Shown piece by piece: positions 44,989-55,166 of a DNA stretch of 64,000 bases; position 1 is the first letter of the stretch, and the number at the start of each line of letters is the position of its first letter. The position numbers and the translations under genes are program-made. Under the pieces are notes generated by a model. That model made no database searches and was not told the origin of the DNA. It saw only the letters and a list, made by a program, of their open reading frames with translations. This DNA comes from Brasenia schreberi (Eukaryota; Streptophyta; Magnoliopsida; Nymphaeales; Cabombaceae): the NCBI GenBank assembly GCA_036023115.1, contig JAYKKT010000079.1:11709501-11773500 (forward strand). The letters are read 5' to 3'.

Positions 44989-47900
44989 TGTAGACGCGCA
45001 AAAAATCTCCACGCCTCCCCTGCCTTTTCTGGGCTTGGAGTGGATCCCTCTCGTGCGTCTAAGGCCTATTTATGCAAACAGGGTGTGCCAGCTAGCTTAC
45101 CTAAGCTAGCGAAGATATATTTGAAACTGACTTCTAATCGTGGCGACTGTGAGCAAGTGAGCTCTTGTCGTCGCAAACCTTCTTGCACCGATGCACAAGG
45201 GTCAGTCTGTACGCTTTGCAAAAAATCGAGTTTTGAGATAGAAAGCCTACGAAGCGGTTCGAGGTGTCTAATTCGGGTCTTTTAGATGCGATTGCATATT
45301 TTTAGATCACGTGGATTTGCACGTGCCTAAGTCTTTCCTTTTATCCCTTTTCAGGCCACCTAGTTTGTGTGTTATGAACACTCCACTACATGGGCGAATT
45401 CGAGCGGGGCTTGCTTTGATGCAATATGCGTCCTACCTCGTGGTATGGCGTAGATGCAATGCAAACTCACGCTACTCCAAAGGGAAAAACCCGAATGTAA
45501 AGACAATACTGAAGGAGAATAACCGAAGGGAAATGACTTGAAATATAAATGCCGAAGGGAGATATGTATATAGAGTATGTATATGAGCCCTTACTCGGGT
45601 CTTGCAAATAAGAGCGAAGGCTCAATGTGGGTGCGTGCTTGAATTGAAAGACTTACACACACGACATGAAATTAAACCCAAATTTAAATTGCAGTATGGC
45701 CTTGACTAAGGTCTTGGGAGTAAGAGCGAAAGCTCAATGTGTGTGAGAGTGCTTGAATTGAAGTACTACGCACACGACATGAAATTGAACCCAAATATAA
45801 CTGCAATAGGCCTTGACTAAGGTCTTGGGAGTAAGAGCGAAAGCTCAATGTGTGTGAGAGTGCTTGAATTGAAAGACTTACACACACGACATGAAATGAA
45901 ACCCAAATAGTATAGGTCGGCCCTTACTTGGGTCTTTCAAATAAGAGCGAAAGCTCAATGTGTGTGAGAGTGCTTGAATTGAAAGGCTTACCCACACGAC
46001 ATGAAATGAAACCCAAATAGTATAGGTCGGCCCTTACTTCGGTCTTTCAAATAAGAGCAAAAGCTCAATGTGTGTGAGTGCTTGAATTGAAAGACAACGC
46101 ACCCAACTTAAGCAAAACCCTACAAAATCAAGGTATATATATATATATTTATGTATTAGGGGCTGATTAGGCCCGTGTGTGTTCAAAATCGTGCACAACT
46201 AAGAGAGTGCACATGTGTGGGTGTGCCAAGCCACGTTATTACAAGCGGGGGGAGACTATGCTCCGTTATTACAACCCCGTATCGAATTGAATCTCAAGCA
46301 AGTATACAACTAAAGACCGAGTTAGGCACTTACTAGTAGCTAGTCCGTAGATGCCTTGCTTGAGCGTGGGCTTGGCCTTCGCCTTGGGCTGCAAAAGGGA
46401 GCTCCGCGAGGTTGAACGGCAAGAGGAGGTGGTCAAGTGTCCTTGGTGCACGAAAGAGGCGCCTTGAAGGTGGCCGGCCACTAGAGATGGGCTGTTTTTG
46501 GTGTGTTGGGTTAAAGGACCTAAGTAAGGTCACTAAGGGAATATGGCACTAAGGGAAGGAGCTAGCAAAGAGAGGGTGATGGCTGGCGGATGGCTGGCCG
46601 AATGAAAAGGTAACAGTCGGTTGGAGTGGCCGACTAGGAGCTTGGTGGTGGCGAGTATTTAGGGAGCTATGGTTTCGGCTGAGTGAGAAGGGTGGCGGCG
46701 AGTGGAAGAGCTGATGTTAGGGTGGTAGGAGAGTGGATTAGGTGGCTGAGAGTGGAGAGGGAGTGAAGAGGTGGCAAGGTGGGGTGTAGGGGGCTTACCG
46801 GGTGAAGAAGAGGGTGGCGCTCGGCTGGAAGGGAGTTGGGCAGGCGGTGGCGTTCGGCTGGAAGGTGGTGGTGTAGGTGGCGGTGCAGGTGGTGGTGGGA
46901 TGTGGAGCAGGTGGAGCAGGTGGAGCAGGTGGAGCTTGGGGAAGTGGAGGACCCGACTGGGCTTGGGGAAGGCGGCTTTTTTCTCTGGAACCCACCCCCA
47001 ATGGGGGGGGGTTTATATAGGGATGGGTAGGTCGGTTAGGGCTGGGTTTGGGGTAGTGGTTAGGTGGTTTAGGTAGGGTGGTATGATGATAAGGTGGGCT
47101 GGAAAGGGTAGGGCCAGATATTTTAGATACTAGTGGTTTGGGTAGGTTGTGGGCTAGGGGTGGTTTAGGGGTTTAGGGTTTGGTTAGGTGGGTTGGTTCT
47201 AGGGTGAGTTTTAGTGAGCTAGGTTAGGTGATTAGGCTAGGATTAGGCTAGGTTTAGGGAATTTAACCTAGGTTTAGGGAAGGATTAGGGAAGTGGGTTA
47301 GGTGATTAGGTTGGGATTAGGCCGGGATTAGGGAAGTAGGTTAGGTGATTAGGTTCAGATTGGGGGCGGATTAGGGTGGAAGGCTAGGATTAGGTATTTT
47401 GGGTTAGGTTTAGGTGAAGGAGCTCCCTTTGCATGGCCCATAGACCTTAACCACATCATGTTGGTGCAGCCCTAGGTTAGGTTTTGGCTAATTACAAGCT
47501 TAAACCCACTCAATTAGGCTAACCCACATGATAAACCCCAAACTTGACACACAAGTCAAGCTTAATTACAACACACTTGATCTTATCCATCCCCACTCTC
47601 TCTCATGCCCATAATCCCACGTGAATTTCAAGTGGGCCCCACCTCCATTTATGAGAAGGTGATGTGGGCCATGGATATGGATATTGGATTGGATTTTTGA
47701 ATCCAAATCCAAATCCAAGTCCATACATGGGTTTGGATTGGGATCTGGATATATATGGTCTAGATCCAATCCAAACTGAACTCTGACTCCTTCGAGCTAT
47801 GTTTGAAACGAACGGTTTGTGAGGGGCCTGACAGCATCAGTGCTCCGTCTGCGTTGGGTCTTCGCCAACATGATCGTCCGCCTCTGTTTTCGCCTTCCGG

Positions 47901-48252
47901 AGATGACTTCAAACAAGGTTTTGATGATAACTGGGTCTTGGACGTTCGAGATCCTGGGGGTGTGGATTTGATACAAGAGTTGTTGTGCCGGGCTCGACAG
48001 GTGCTCCGGTTCTGGGCTCTTCTTAGCTCTCCTGGTCCTGTCTTGATTGGGCCAAGCCGCTTCGGGGTTTCAAAACATGTTTTACAAAGGTTTTAAAAGC
48101 CATATTGTATGTTTTCGAAATACAGAGTTTAAAACATATGTACAGAGTTGTCTGGAAGGCTCCTGGGTTTCAAGACTCAAAATAACCCTTTGGGGCTGAT
48201 TTTACAAAACCAGATGAATTTGAGAAATTTGTGGGATTTCGGGGTGTTTACA
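44989..48252 (-). repeat. A3 5' LTR (3264 bp)
   Basis: The reverse strand starts TGTAAACACCCCGAAATCCC at 48252 and ends TCTACA at 44989. Five-unit ~109-bp array (45600-46080), GTAAGTG site near 46326, TATATAAA at 47012-47019. In some stretches it differs from the 3' LTR almost only by transitions. Confidence 0.93.
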
Positions 48253-48257
48253 CTATC
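48253..48257 (+). repeat. A3 target-site duplication, right copy
   Basis: CTATC directly after TTTACA; equal to 30783-30787. Confidence 0.93.
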
Positions 48258-49327
48258 CTAGAGCTTATACAAACCTCGCCTAGGCATAGCCTCATGCTAG
48301 AGAAAATTCTAGAAAGGGCCAAGGTTGATTCGAACATAAGTTCGGAATCCCTGTCTGCCCAAGTGGCTTTATTAGGAGCAAAATCGCCCATCACTTTTTC
48401 GGAAGATGATGTAGATAGACCCTACGAGTCCCACAACCAGGCCCTGCATATTGAGGTGGGCTCTCTGGACAGGTGCCTAGTCCATGGGGGAGGAGGGCTC
48501 AACATCCTCCCACTTCATGTGGCATACCAAATCGGAGTCACCTTCACTTCAATAAACCCAAGCCCCATCGTTATCACTGGATACGATGGGAATGCGGTTA
48601 GGCCGTTAGGATCGATCGAACTCCCAATGGAAATGGGAGGGATCGCACACACGGGGGTGTTCCATGTCTTGGACATCCACCCCTATTATAACCTGTTGAT
48701 GGGAAGACCCTAGATACATAGCTTGTGCGCTATGCCATCCACCTTCCACAGGTGTGTCAAGATCCCTTTCAGGGACCAAGTCGTAGTGATCCTAGGTGAG
48801 AGTCACCCACAGCTTGAGGGGATCATAAACTCCCCTTGTTTATCGAGCTCCCAGGCCCATGAGGCTAACCTGGGGCAAATTGTGATTGAGCCGTCAAGGC
48901 TCGTGTTAAACAACCCTAAGAAGGTTGTATGTGTAAAGGGGCCGCCCAAAGCAGGCCCCCTCCCGATTCTAACCCTGCTAGGAAAACCCAAGCGTTCTCT
49001 ATTTCCAAAGCCCCTAGACAAGAGGCCATATGAGCACAATATGGATGACAGCAACTTCCAAGACCACGATCTTTATCAAAAATTTTCCAAAAATAAGAAA
49101 TCGTGGAACATGTTGTTGAACATGGGCTACACGCCCTACAAAAGTCTAGGGGCACAGAACTAGGGTCTCCTAGAGCCTATCCTTCCTAGGGCCAACCCAA
49201 GCCGATATGGGATCAGCTATACTCCCAGAATACCGCCAGAGCCACCCCTTGTGACCACTGGGTCAAGGGTGCCCTGGAACCTCCCTTAGAAGAGACCTAC
49301 GATTTAGACCTCCTATTCCGAGTATAA
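48258..49327 (+). pseudogene. pro: P1 protease region, pseudogene
   Basis: Continues P1 gag-pro after A3. It has the protease core, but the catalytic motif reads LVHGGGGLNILP: Asp is replaced by His. The four to five residues before SLDRCL are deleted (others read VVLNNHSLDRC). Stops: TAG 48711-48713 (TGG in A1) and TAG near 49161-49163 (CAG). One base is lost near 49255 (ACCACTGGG against ACCACCTGGG). The usual terminal TAA is at 49325-49327. It cannot be a working protease. Confidence 0.88.
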
Positions 49328-49352
49328 CCCGTAGTGTTTTCCCTTTGTAGGT

Positions 49353-50561
49353 ATGACGGAAGATCTCTTTTATAAAAATACAAAAACATTTGGAAAACTT
49401 AAAATAAAAAAAATCGAAAAGGAAGAAAAGCCAAAAACAATGGAAAAACAAAAACTCGAAAATAGAGTGCTTTGTATAGTTCCCAAGGTTCTTGTTTTAC
49501 AAAAACCCAAAAAAATCAAAAATTTAGAAAATACCAAAAAGATTTTATATATAGCTGCTCCTGGTAGGACTTTGGCAAAACAAAAGGATCTCCAAAGAAA
49601 CGTTGTCTGCATAGCCAGACCAAAAATTTCGAAATTACTTGAAAATCTGAGTACAAAACCAGGTCTTTTTGAAAATCACGCATCAAATTCCCTCAGGTCT
49701 ATGGCCCACGAGAATGATCGAAGCCCAGAAGTGGATCCCCTTGAGGAAGATCCCACTTCTGAGCTCCCAGAATTTCATAAAATTCTCGATTTTGAAAGAC
49801 CTTCCAATTCAGTAGGAGGAGATTTCATAGAGGTGAACCTAGGGAGTGATTCCAATCCCAAAACCATCAAAATAGGCGCATGCTTGCATGAACATGAAAG
49901 ATTAGCATTCATTGCATTTCTACGAACCTATTTAGATGTGTTTGCATGGACGTATGAAGACATGCCGGGCATAGACCCCAGCATTGTCGAATATCGTCTT
50001 CCCTTAGATGCAGATGTAAAACCCATAAAGCAGAAGCTTAGGAAAATACACCCGAATGTACACACACAAGTCAAAGAGGGTTTAGAAGATCTGTTAAAAG
50101 CCGGATTTATAAAACCCATTGCGTATTCTGATTGGTTGTCAAACATCGTTGTAGTTCAAAAAACCAATGGGAAAATTCGAATATGCATCGATTTCAGAAA
50201 CCTGAATAAAGCCACTCCAAAGGATAATTATCCTTTACCAAACATAGATTTGATAGTCGATAGTAATGCAAATCACGAAATGTTTTCGTTTATGGATGGC
50301 TATTCAGGCTATAATCAAATCAAACTAAGTCCACAAGATCAGGGTAAGACCGCCTTCACAACCCCATGGGGCACGTACTGCTATACAGTCATGCCCTTTG
50401 TTTTGAAAAATGCCGGCGCAACATACCAACGAGCAATGACCACGATCTTCCATGATCAAATTCATGAGCTCGTAGAAGTGTATGTAGATGATCTCTTGGC
50501 GAAATCCAAAACCCGATGCACTCATATCGAATGTTTACAAAAGATTTTTGAAAGGCATAGG
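49353..50561 (+). pseudogene. pol: P1 pol fragment: N-terminal linker and RT, cut by P3
   Basis: Open for 403 codons from the ATG at 49353 with no internal stop, unlike the other plus-strand copies. Contains the Lys-rich linker, RICIDFRNLNKATPKDNYPLP, FMDGYSGYNQIKL, MPFVLKNAGATYQ (kin have MPFGLKNAG) and YVDDLLAKSK. After KIFERHR the P3 LTR starts at 50562, so the end of RT, RNase H and integrase are lost. The ORF reads about 26 codons into the LTR. Confidence 0.9.
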
Positions 50562-53500
50562 TGTAAACACCCCGAAATCTCACGAATTTCTCAAAATCCA
50601 TCTGGTTTTGTAAAAGCAGCCCCAAAGGGCCATTTTTGAGTCTAGAAACCCAGGAGCCTTCCAGACAATCCTGTATATATGTTTTAAACTTCATATTTCA
50701 AAAATATGTAATATAGCTTTTGAAAACCTGTTAAAACACGTTTTTGAAACCCCGAAGCGGCTTGGCCCGATCAAGACAGGACCAGGAGAGCTAAGAAGAG
50801 CCCGGAACCGGAGCACATGTCGAGTCCGGCGTAGCAACTCTTGTATCACATCCATACCCCCAGGATCTCGAACGTCCAAGCCCCTGTTCTTATCAAAATA
50901 TCATTTGAAGTCAGCTTCGGAAGGTAGAAACGGAGACGGACGACCCAACGCAGACGGAGTACTGATGCTGTCAGGCCCCGCACGAATCGTCCGTTTCGAA
51001 CCCAGCTCGAAGGAGTCAGAGTTCAGTTTGGATTGGATCTGGACCATATATATCCAGATCCCAATCCAAACCCATATGTGGATTTGGATTTGGATTTGGA
51101 TCCAGAGATCCAATCCAATATCCATATCCATGGCCCACATCACCTTCTCATAAATGGAGGTGGGGCCCACTTGAAATTCACGTGGGATCATGGGCATGAG
51201 AGAGAGTGGGGATGGAAAATATCAAGAGGGTTGTAATTAAGCTTGACTTGTGTGTCAAGTTTGGGGTTAATCATGTGGGTTAGCCTAATTGAGTGGGTTT
51301 AAGCTTGTAATTAGCCAAAACCTAACCTAGGGCTGCACCAACATGAGGTGGTTAAGGTCTATGGGCCATGCAAAGGGAGCTCCTTCACCTAAACCTAACC
51401 CAAAACACCTAATCCAAGCCTACCCCCCTAATCCACCCCTAATCTGAGCCTAATCACCTAACCCACTTCCCTAATCCCGGCCTAATCCCAACCTAATCAC
51501 CTAACCCACTTTCCTAATCCTTCCCTAAACCTAGGTTAATTTCCCTAAACCTAGCCTAATCACCTAACCTAGCTCACTAAACCTCACCCTAAAACCCAAC
51601 CACCTAACCTAGCCCTAAACCCCTAAACCACCCCTAGCCCACAATCTACCCAAACCCCTAGTTTTCAAAATATCTGGCCCAACCCTTTCCAGCCCACCTT
51701 ATCTACATACCACCCTACCTAAACCACCTAACCACTACCCCAAGCCCAGCCCTAACCGACCTACCCATCCCTATTTAAACTCCCCCCCTTGGGGGCGAGT
51801 TTTCCTAGTGAGCAGCCCTCACCAATCCCAGCCGGGTCCCCTTCTTCCCCAAGTCCAGCCGAGTCCCATCATCTCCCTCCTGCTCCACCTACTCCACCTG
51901 CACCGCCACCTTCTCTCTTCCATCCACCACCATCTCCCAGCCGGATGCTGCCACCATTCTCCCATAGCCGAACCTAGCACAACCTAAACCATCGGCCACT
52001 ACCGGCCACTACCTAACCATCCCATCTACATCCGGCTACCCTATAAGACTCCCATTCGGCCTTCCCTTAAATCCCCTTTAGGTCCATACTCCCCAATACT
52101 CTAGACCCTCCTAGTGACCCTACACACTTACTTGGCCCAACCCTTTAATCGCCCACATCAAGGCGACACCCATTTGCAGCCGGCCACCTCAGAGGCGCCT
52201 ATCCTGCGCCCCACTTGCAGCCGGCCAGCACCCTTTGTCATCCACCCTCGCGGAGCTCCCGTTTGCAGCCCAAGGCGAAGGCCAAGCCCACGCTCAAGCA
52301 AGGCCTCTACAGACCAGCTACTCGTAAGTGCCTAAACTCGGTCTTTAGTTGTATACTTGCTTGAGATTCAATTTGATACGGGGTTGTAATAACGGAGCAT
52401 AGTCTCCCCCCGCTTGTAATAACGTGGCTTGGCACACCCACACACGTGCACTCTCTTAGTCGTGCACGATTTTGAACACACACGGGCCTAATCAGCCCCT
52501 AATACATAAGTATATATATTTTCATTTTCGAAGGGTTTTGCTTAAGTTGGGTGCGTTGTCTTTCAATTCAAGCACTCACACACATTGAGCTTTCGCTCTT
52601 ATTTGAAAGACCCAAGTAAGGGCCGACCTATACAATTTGGGTTTCATTTCATGTCGTGTGAGTAAGTCTTTCAATTCAAGCACTCTCACACACATTGAGC
52701 TTTCGCTCTTATTTGAAAGACCCAAGTAAGGGCCGACCTATACTATTTGGGTTTCCTTTCATGTCGTGTGAGTAAGTCTTTCAATTCAAGCACTCTCACA
52801 CACATTGAGCTTTCGCTCTTATTTGAAAGACCCAAGTAAGGGCCGACCTATACTATTTGGGTTTCATTTCATGTCGTGTGTGTAAGTCTTTCAATTCAAG
52901 CACTCTCACACACATTGAGCCTTCGCTCTTATTCCCAAGACCTTAGTAAAGGCCTTATTGCAGTTATATTTGGGTTTCATTTATGTCGTGTGTGTAGTAC
53001 TTCAATTCAAGCACTCTCACACACATTGAGCCTTCGCTCTTACTCCCAAGACCTTAGTCAAGGCCATACTGCAATTTATATTTGGGTTTAATTTCATGTC
53101 GTGTGTGTAAGTCTTTCAATTCCAGCATGCACCCACATTGAGCCTTCGCTCTTATTTGCAAGACCCGAGTAAGGGCTCATATACATAATCTATATACATA
53201 TCTCCCTTCGGTTATTTCCCTTCAGTATTGTCTTTACATTTCCGGTTTTCCCTTTGGAGTAGCGTGAGTTTGCATTGCATCTACGCCATACCACGAGGTA
53301 GGACGCATATTGCATCAAAGCAAGCCTCGCTCGAATTCGCCCACGTAGTGGAGTGTTCATAACACACAAACTAGGTGGCCCAAAAAGGGATAAAAGAAAA
53401 GACTTAGGCGCGTGCAAATCCACGTGATCTAAAACATGCAATCGCATTTTAAAGACCCAAAATAGATACCTCGAACCGCTTCGTAGACTTTTTCTCCAAA

Positions 53501-53739
53501 ACTCGATTTTTGCAAAGCGTACAAACTGACCCTTGCGCATCGGTGCAAGAAGGTCTGCGACGACAAGAGCTTACTTGCTCACAGTCGCCACGTTTAGAAG
53601 TCAGTGTTAAAAATATCTTCGCTAGATTAAGTAAGCTAGCTGGCACGCCCTGTTTGCATACATAGGCCTTAGACACACGAGAGGATCCGCTTCAAGCCCT
53701 GAAAAAGGCAGAAGGGGCGGGGATTTTCGCGCGTCTAAA
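50562..53739 (+). repeat. P3 5' LTR (3178 bp)
   Basis: Starts TGTAAACACCCCGAAATCTC, ends GCGTCTAAA (mutated TCTACA). TATA is weakened to TATTTAAA (51771-51778). The CCGGTAAGT site seen in the A1 LTRs is absent, but CTCGTAAGTG (52323-52332) is kept. Paired TTGTAATAACG near 52385 and 52418. Confidence 0.9.
52570..53160 (+). repeat. ~109-bp LTR repeat array, six copies
   Basis: CACACATTGAGC(C/T)TTCGCTCTT cores near 52580, 52693, 52803, 52916, 53026 and 53136. The first three units also share GGGCCGACCTATAC(T)A and are almost identical. Confidence 0.88.
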
Positions 53740-53744
53740 GAGAT

Positions 53745-53762
53745 TGGCACGCCCGGTGGGAC
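53745..53762 (+). other. P3 primer-binding site
   Basis: TGGCACGCCCGGTGGGAC, five bases (GAGAT) after the LTR end; the least mutated PBS here. Confidence 0.82.
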
Positions 53763-53880
53763 GTGAGCCTATCAAAAATCGAGTTTGTAAGTAGAAGTCT
53801 TGCAAAAATTTTGTAAAAGTTGTCATTTTAACTTGTTTTCTTTTCTTGTACTTAGGATATTTTGAAAAAGCTTGAAAAGC

Positions 53881-54942
53881 ATGTCAAAATCCAATCCAAG
53901 TGAAGTGTCGAGCCAAGGCTCATGCGCATCAAGTTCTCACTCTAGGAGGATTTTCAAAAACAAAATAAAACTAGATGAAATCGAGGACTTGAGAAGGGAG
54001 TTTGAGGCCAAAATCGATGCTCTCAGCCAAGAGGCTGAAGTAGGCGATTCCTGTTCATCGAACGGTGAACAAAGGCCTAAAAAGAAATCTGAAAAACCTC
54101 GCAAGCAAAAAGAGGCCTCCATAATAGAAGGCAACCAATACCACGAGTCCTTCACACAAAAGGACCGTAAAGCCCTACAGCAGTTGCTAAAAGGGCAGAA
54201 TAAAGAGAAAAGAAGCTACGCCCTGTCTGATTTCCTTCCTATGGATTACGAAACAGACAGTGACGATGAAATACCGAACTTCCATCGGTATGATGGCATG
54301 GGAGACCCTAGGTCTCACTTGCAGCTTTCCTCATGTCGAGCCCATAAGAAGAAAAAGGACTCGATGAAATGGGTGTATTGGTTCCCTTTATCCCTTAAAG
54401 GCACAGCTGCCAAATGGCTGGCTTCCTACGACTGAAGCTAGTTCGCTACTTTTGAAGAGTTAGCGAACTGCTTCATGCAAAGATTTGCACACAATGTAGA
54501 AGTCACGCCGACTCTAAATACCTTAAGGGATACAAAGCAAGGCATGAACGAAGACGTACATGCCTTCATTATAAGATGGAGGTCACTTTTGGGCCAAGTG
54601 CGAGAGCCCATATCCGAAGGATGCGCAGTAATGCTCATCCTGGATAATTTCAAAGGCGAGTTAAAAACCCTTCTCTCGCTCCATGAGATTTCAACTTTCC
54701 ATAAGTTGATCAAAAAGGCCTCCCTTTTCGAAACCAACTTGCGAAAAGGGACATACGATCACTTGTGGAAAGGAAGTGTCGTTCCGAAAGCCCGTTTGGA
54801 AAAGCCCATCGCATATGGGCTGCCAACGACGGACAAAGGGGCAAAGCCCCATAAAATCGCCAATGTCCGGGTGGATCCAGGCATGGCAGACACTTCCAAA
54901 AATTTTGAAAAATTAGAAAATAAGAGGGAACGCAATTTTCAC
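53881..54942 (+). pseudogene. gag: P3 gag fragment
   Basis: From the shared ATG through the gag core to KLENKRERNF, where homology stops at 54942, before the zinc knuckle. One internal stop, TGA at 54433-54435 (TTA in kin, in ASYDLSQF). It does not have the single-base deletion seen in P1 and P4 (reads EIPNFHRYDGMGD). Confidence 0.9.
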
Positions 54943-55024
54943 GCTCCAAGCAGGACTTAGACACACGAAAGGATCCGCTCCAGGCCTGAGAAACTAGGGA
55001 GGCGGAGATTTTCCTGCGTCTACA
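54943..55024 (+). repeat. P4 LTR end remnant with filler at joint
   Basis: From about 54954 (AGGACTTAGACACACGAAAGG) to TCTACA at 55024 it matches the P1 LTR end closely. The ten bases before, CGCTCCAAGC, are not the gag continuation but match the LTR motif GATCCGCTCCAAGCC found ~20 bp further on in related LTRs, as in a templated insertion during end joining or template switching. Confidence 0.7.
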
Positions 55025-55029
55025 GAGAT

Positions 55030-55047
55030 TGGCACGCCTGGTGGGAG
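55030..55047 (+). other. P4 primer-binding site
   Basis: TGGCACGCCTGGTGGGAG, five bases after the LTR end; closest to P1. Confidence 0.78.
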
Positions 55048-55166
55048 GTGAGTCTTTCAAAAATCGAGTTAAGTTAGAAGCTTGCGAAAAACTTTCAAAG
55101 AGGTGTCGTTTTTAAACTTTGTTTTCTTTGCTTGTACTTAGGAAATTTTGAAAAAGCTTGAAAAGC

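Larger units (their letters stand above)
30788..48252 (-). mobile_element. A3: near-complete minus-strand Tat-type element
   Basis: 17,465 bp bounded by TGTAGA and TTTACA with 5-bp duplication CTATC, of which 2,994 bp is the nested solo LTR S1 plus its target duplication. On the reverse strand: 5' LTR (48252-44989), PBS, gag-pro (44848-38984), pol (38958-35184), 3' untranslated region, polypurine tract, 3' LTR (34025-30788). The two LTRs are 3264 and 3238 bp and differ by a few percent by eye, mostly C/T and G/A. It is the best-preserved element structurally. Confidence 0.95.
26564..50561 (+). mobile_element. P1: older plus-strand element interrupted by A3, cut by P3
   Basis: Visible parts: right 2.3 kb of the 5' LTR (26564-28859), PBS, gag (29002-30787), then after the A3 insertion (30788-48252) protease (48258-49327) and the start of pol to mid-RT (49353-50561). 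The P3 LTR starts at 50562, and the rest of P1 pol is not present to the right in this window. The first ~0.95 kb of its 5' LTR is missing to the left, where A1 is inserted. This is the host of three insertions and so the oldest element here. Confidence 0.85.
50562..54942 (+). mobile_element. P3: plus-strand element, 5' LTR and partial gag
   Basis: LTR (50562-53739), PBS (53745), gag (53881-54942), then broken: the next bases belong to an LTR end leading into P4. It inserted into P1 RT; the five bases to its left are ATAGG, and the right-hand target copy is not present. Confidence 0.88.

Noticed and set aside
53872..53881. Upstream TTG as gag start
   Set aside because: The in-frame ATG nine bases later is shared by all copies and is the normal eukaryotic start.
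54943..55024. Complete LTR between P3 and P4
   Set aside because: Only about 80 bp of LTR end is present, preceded by gag sequence.
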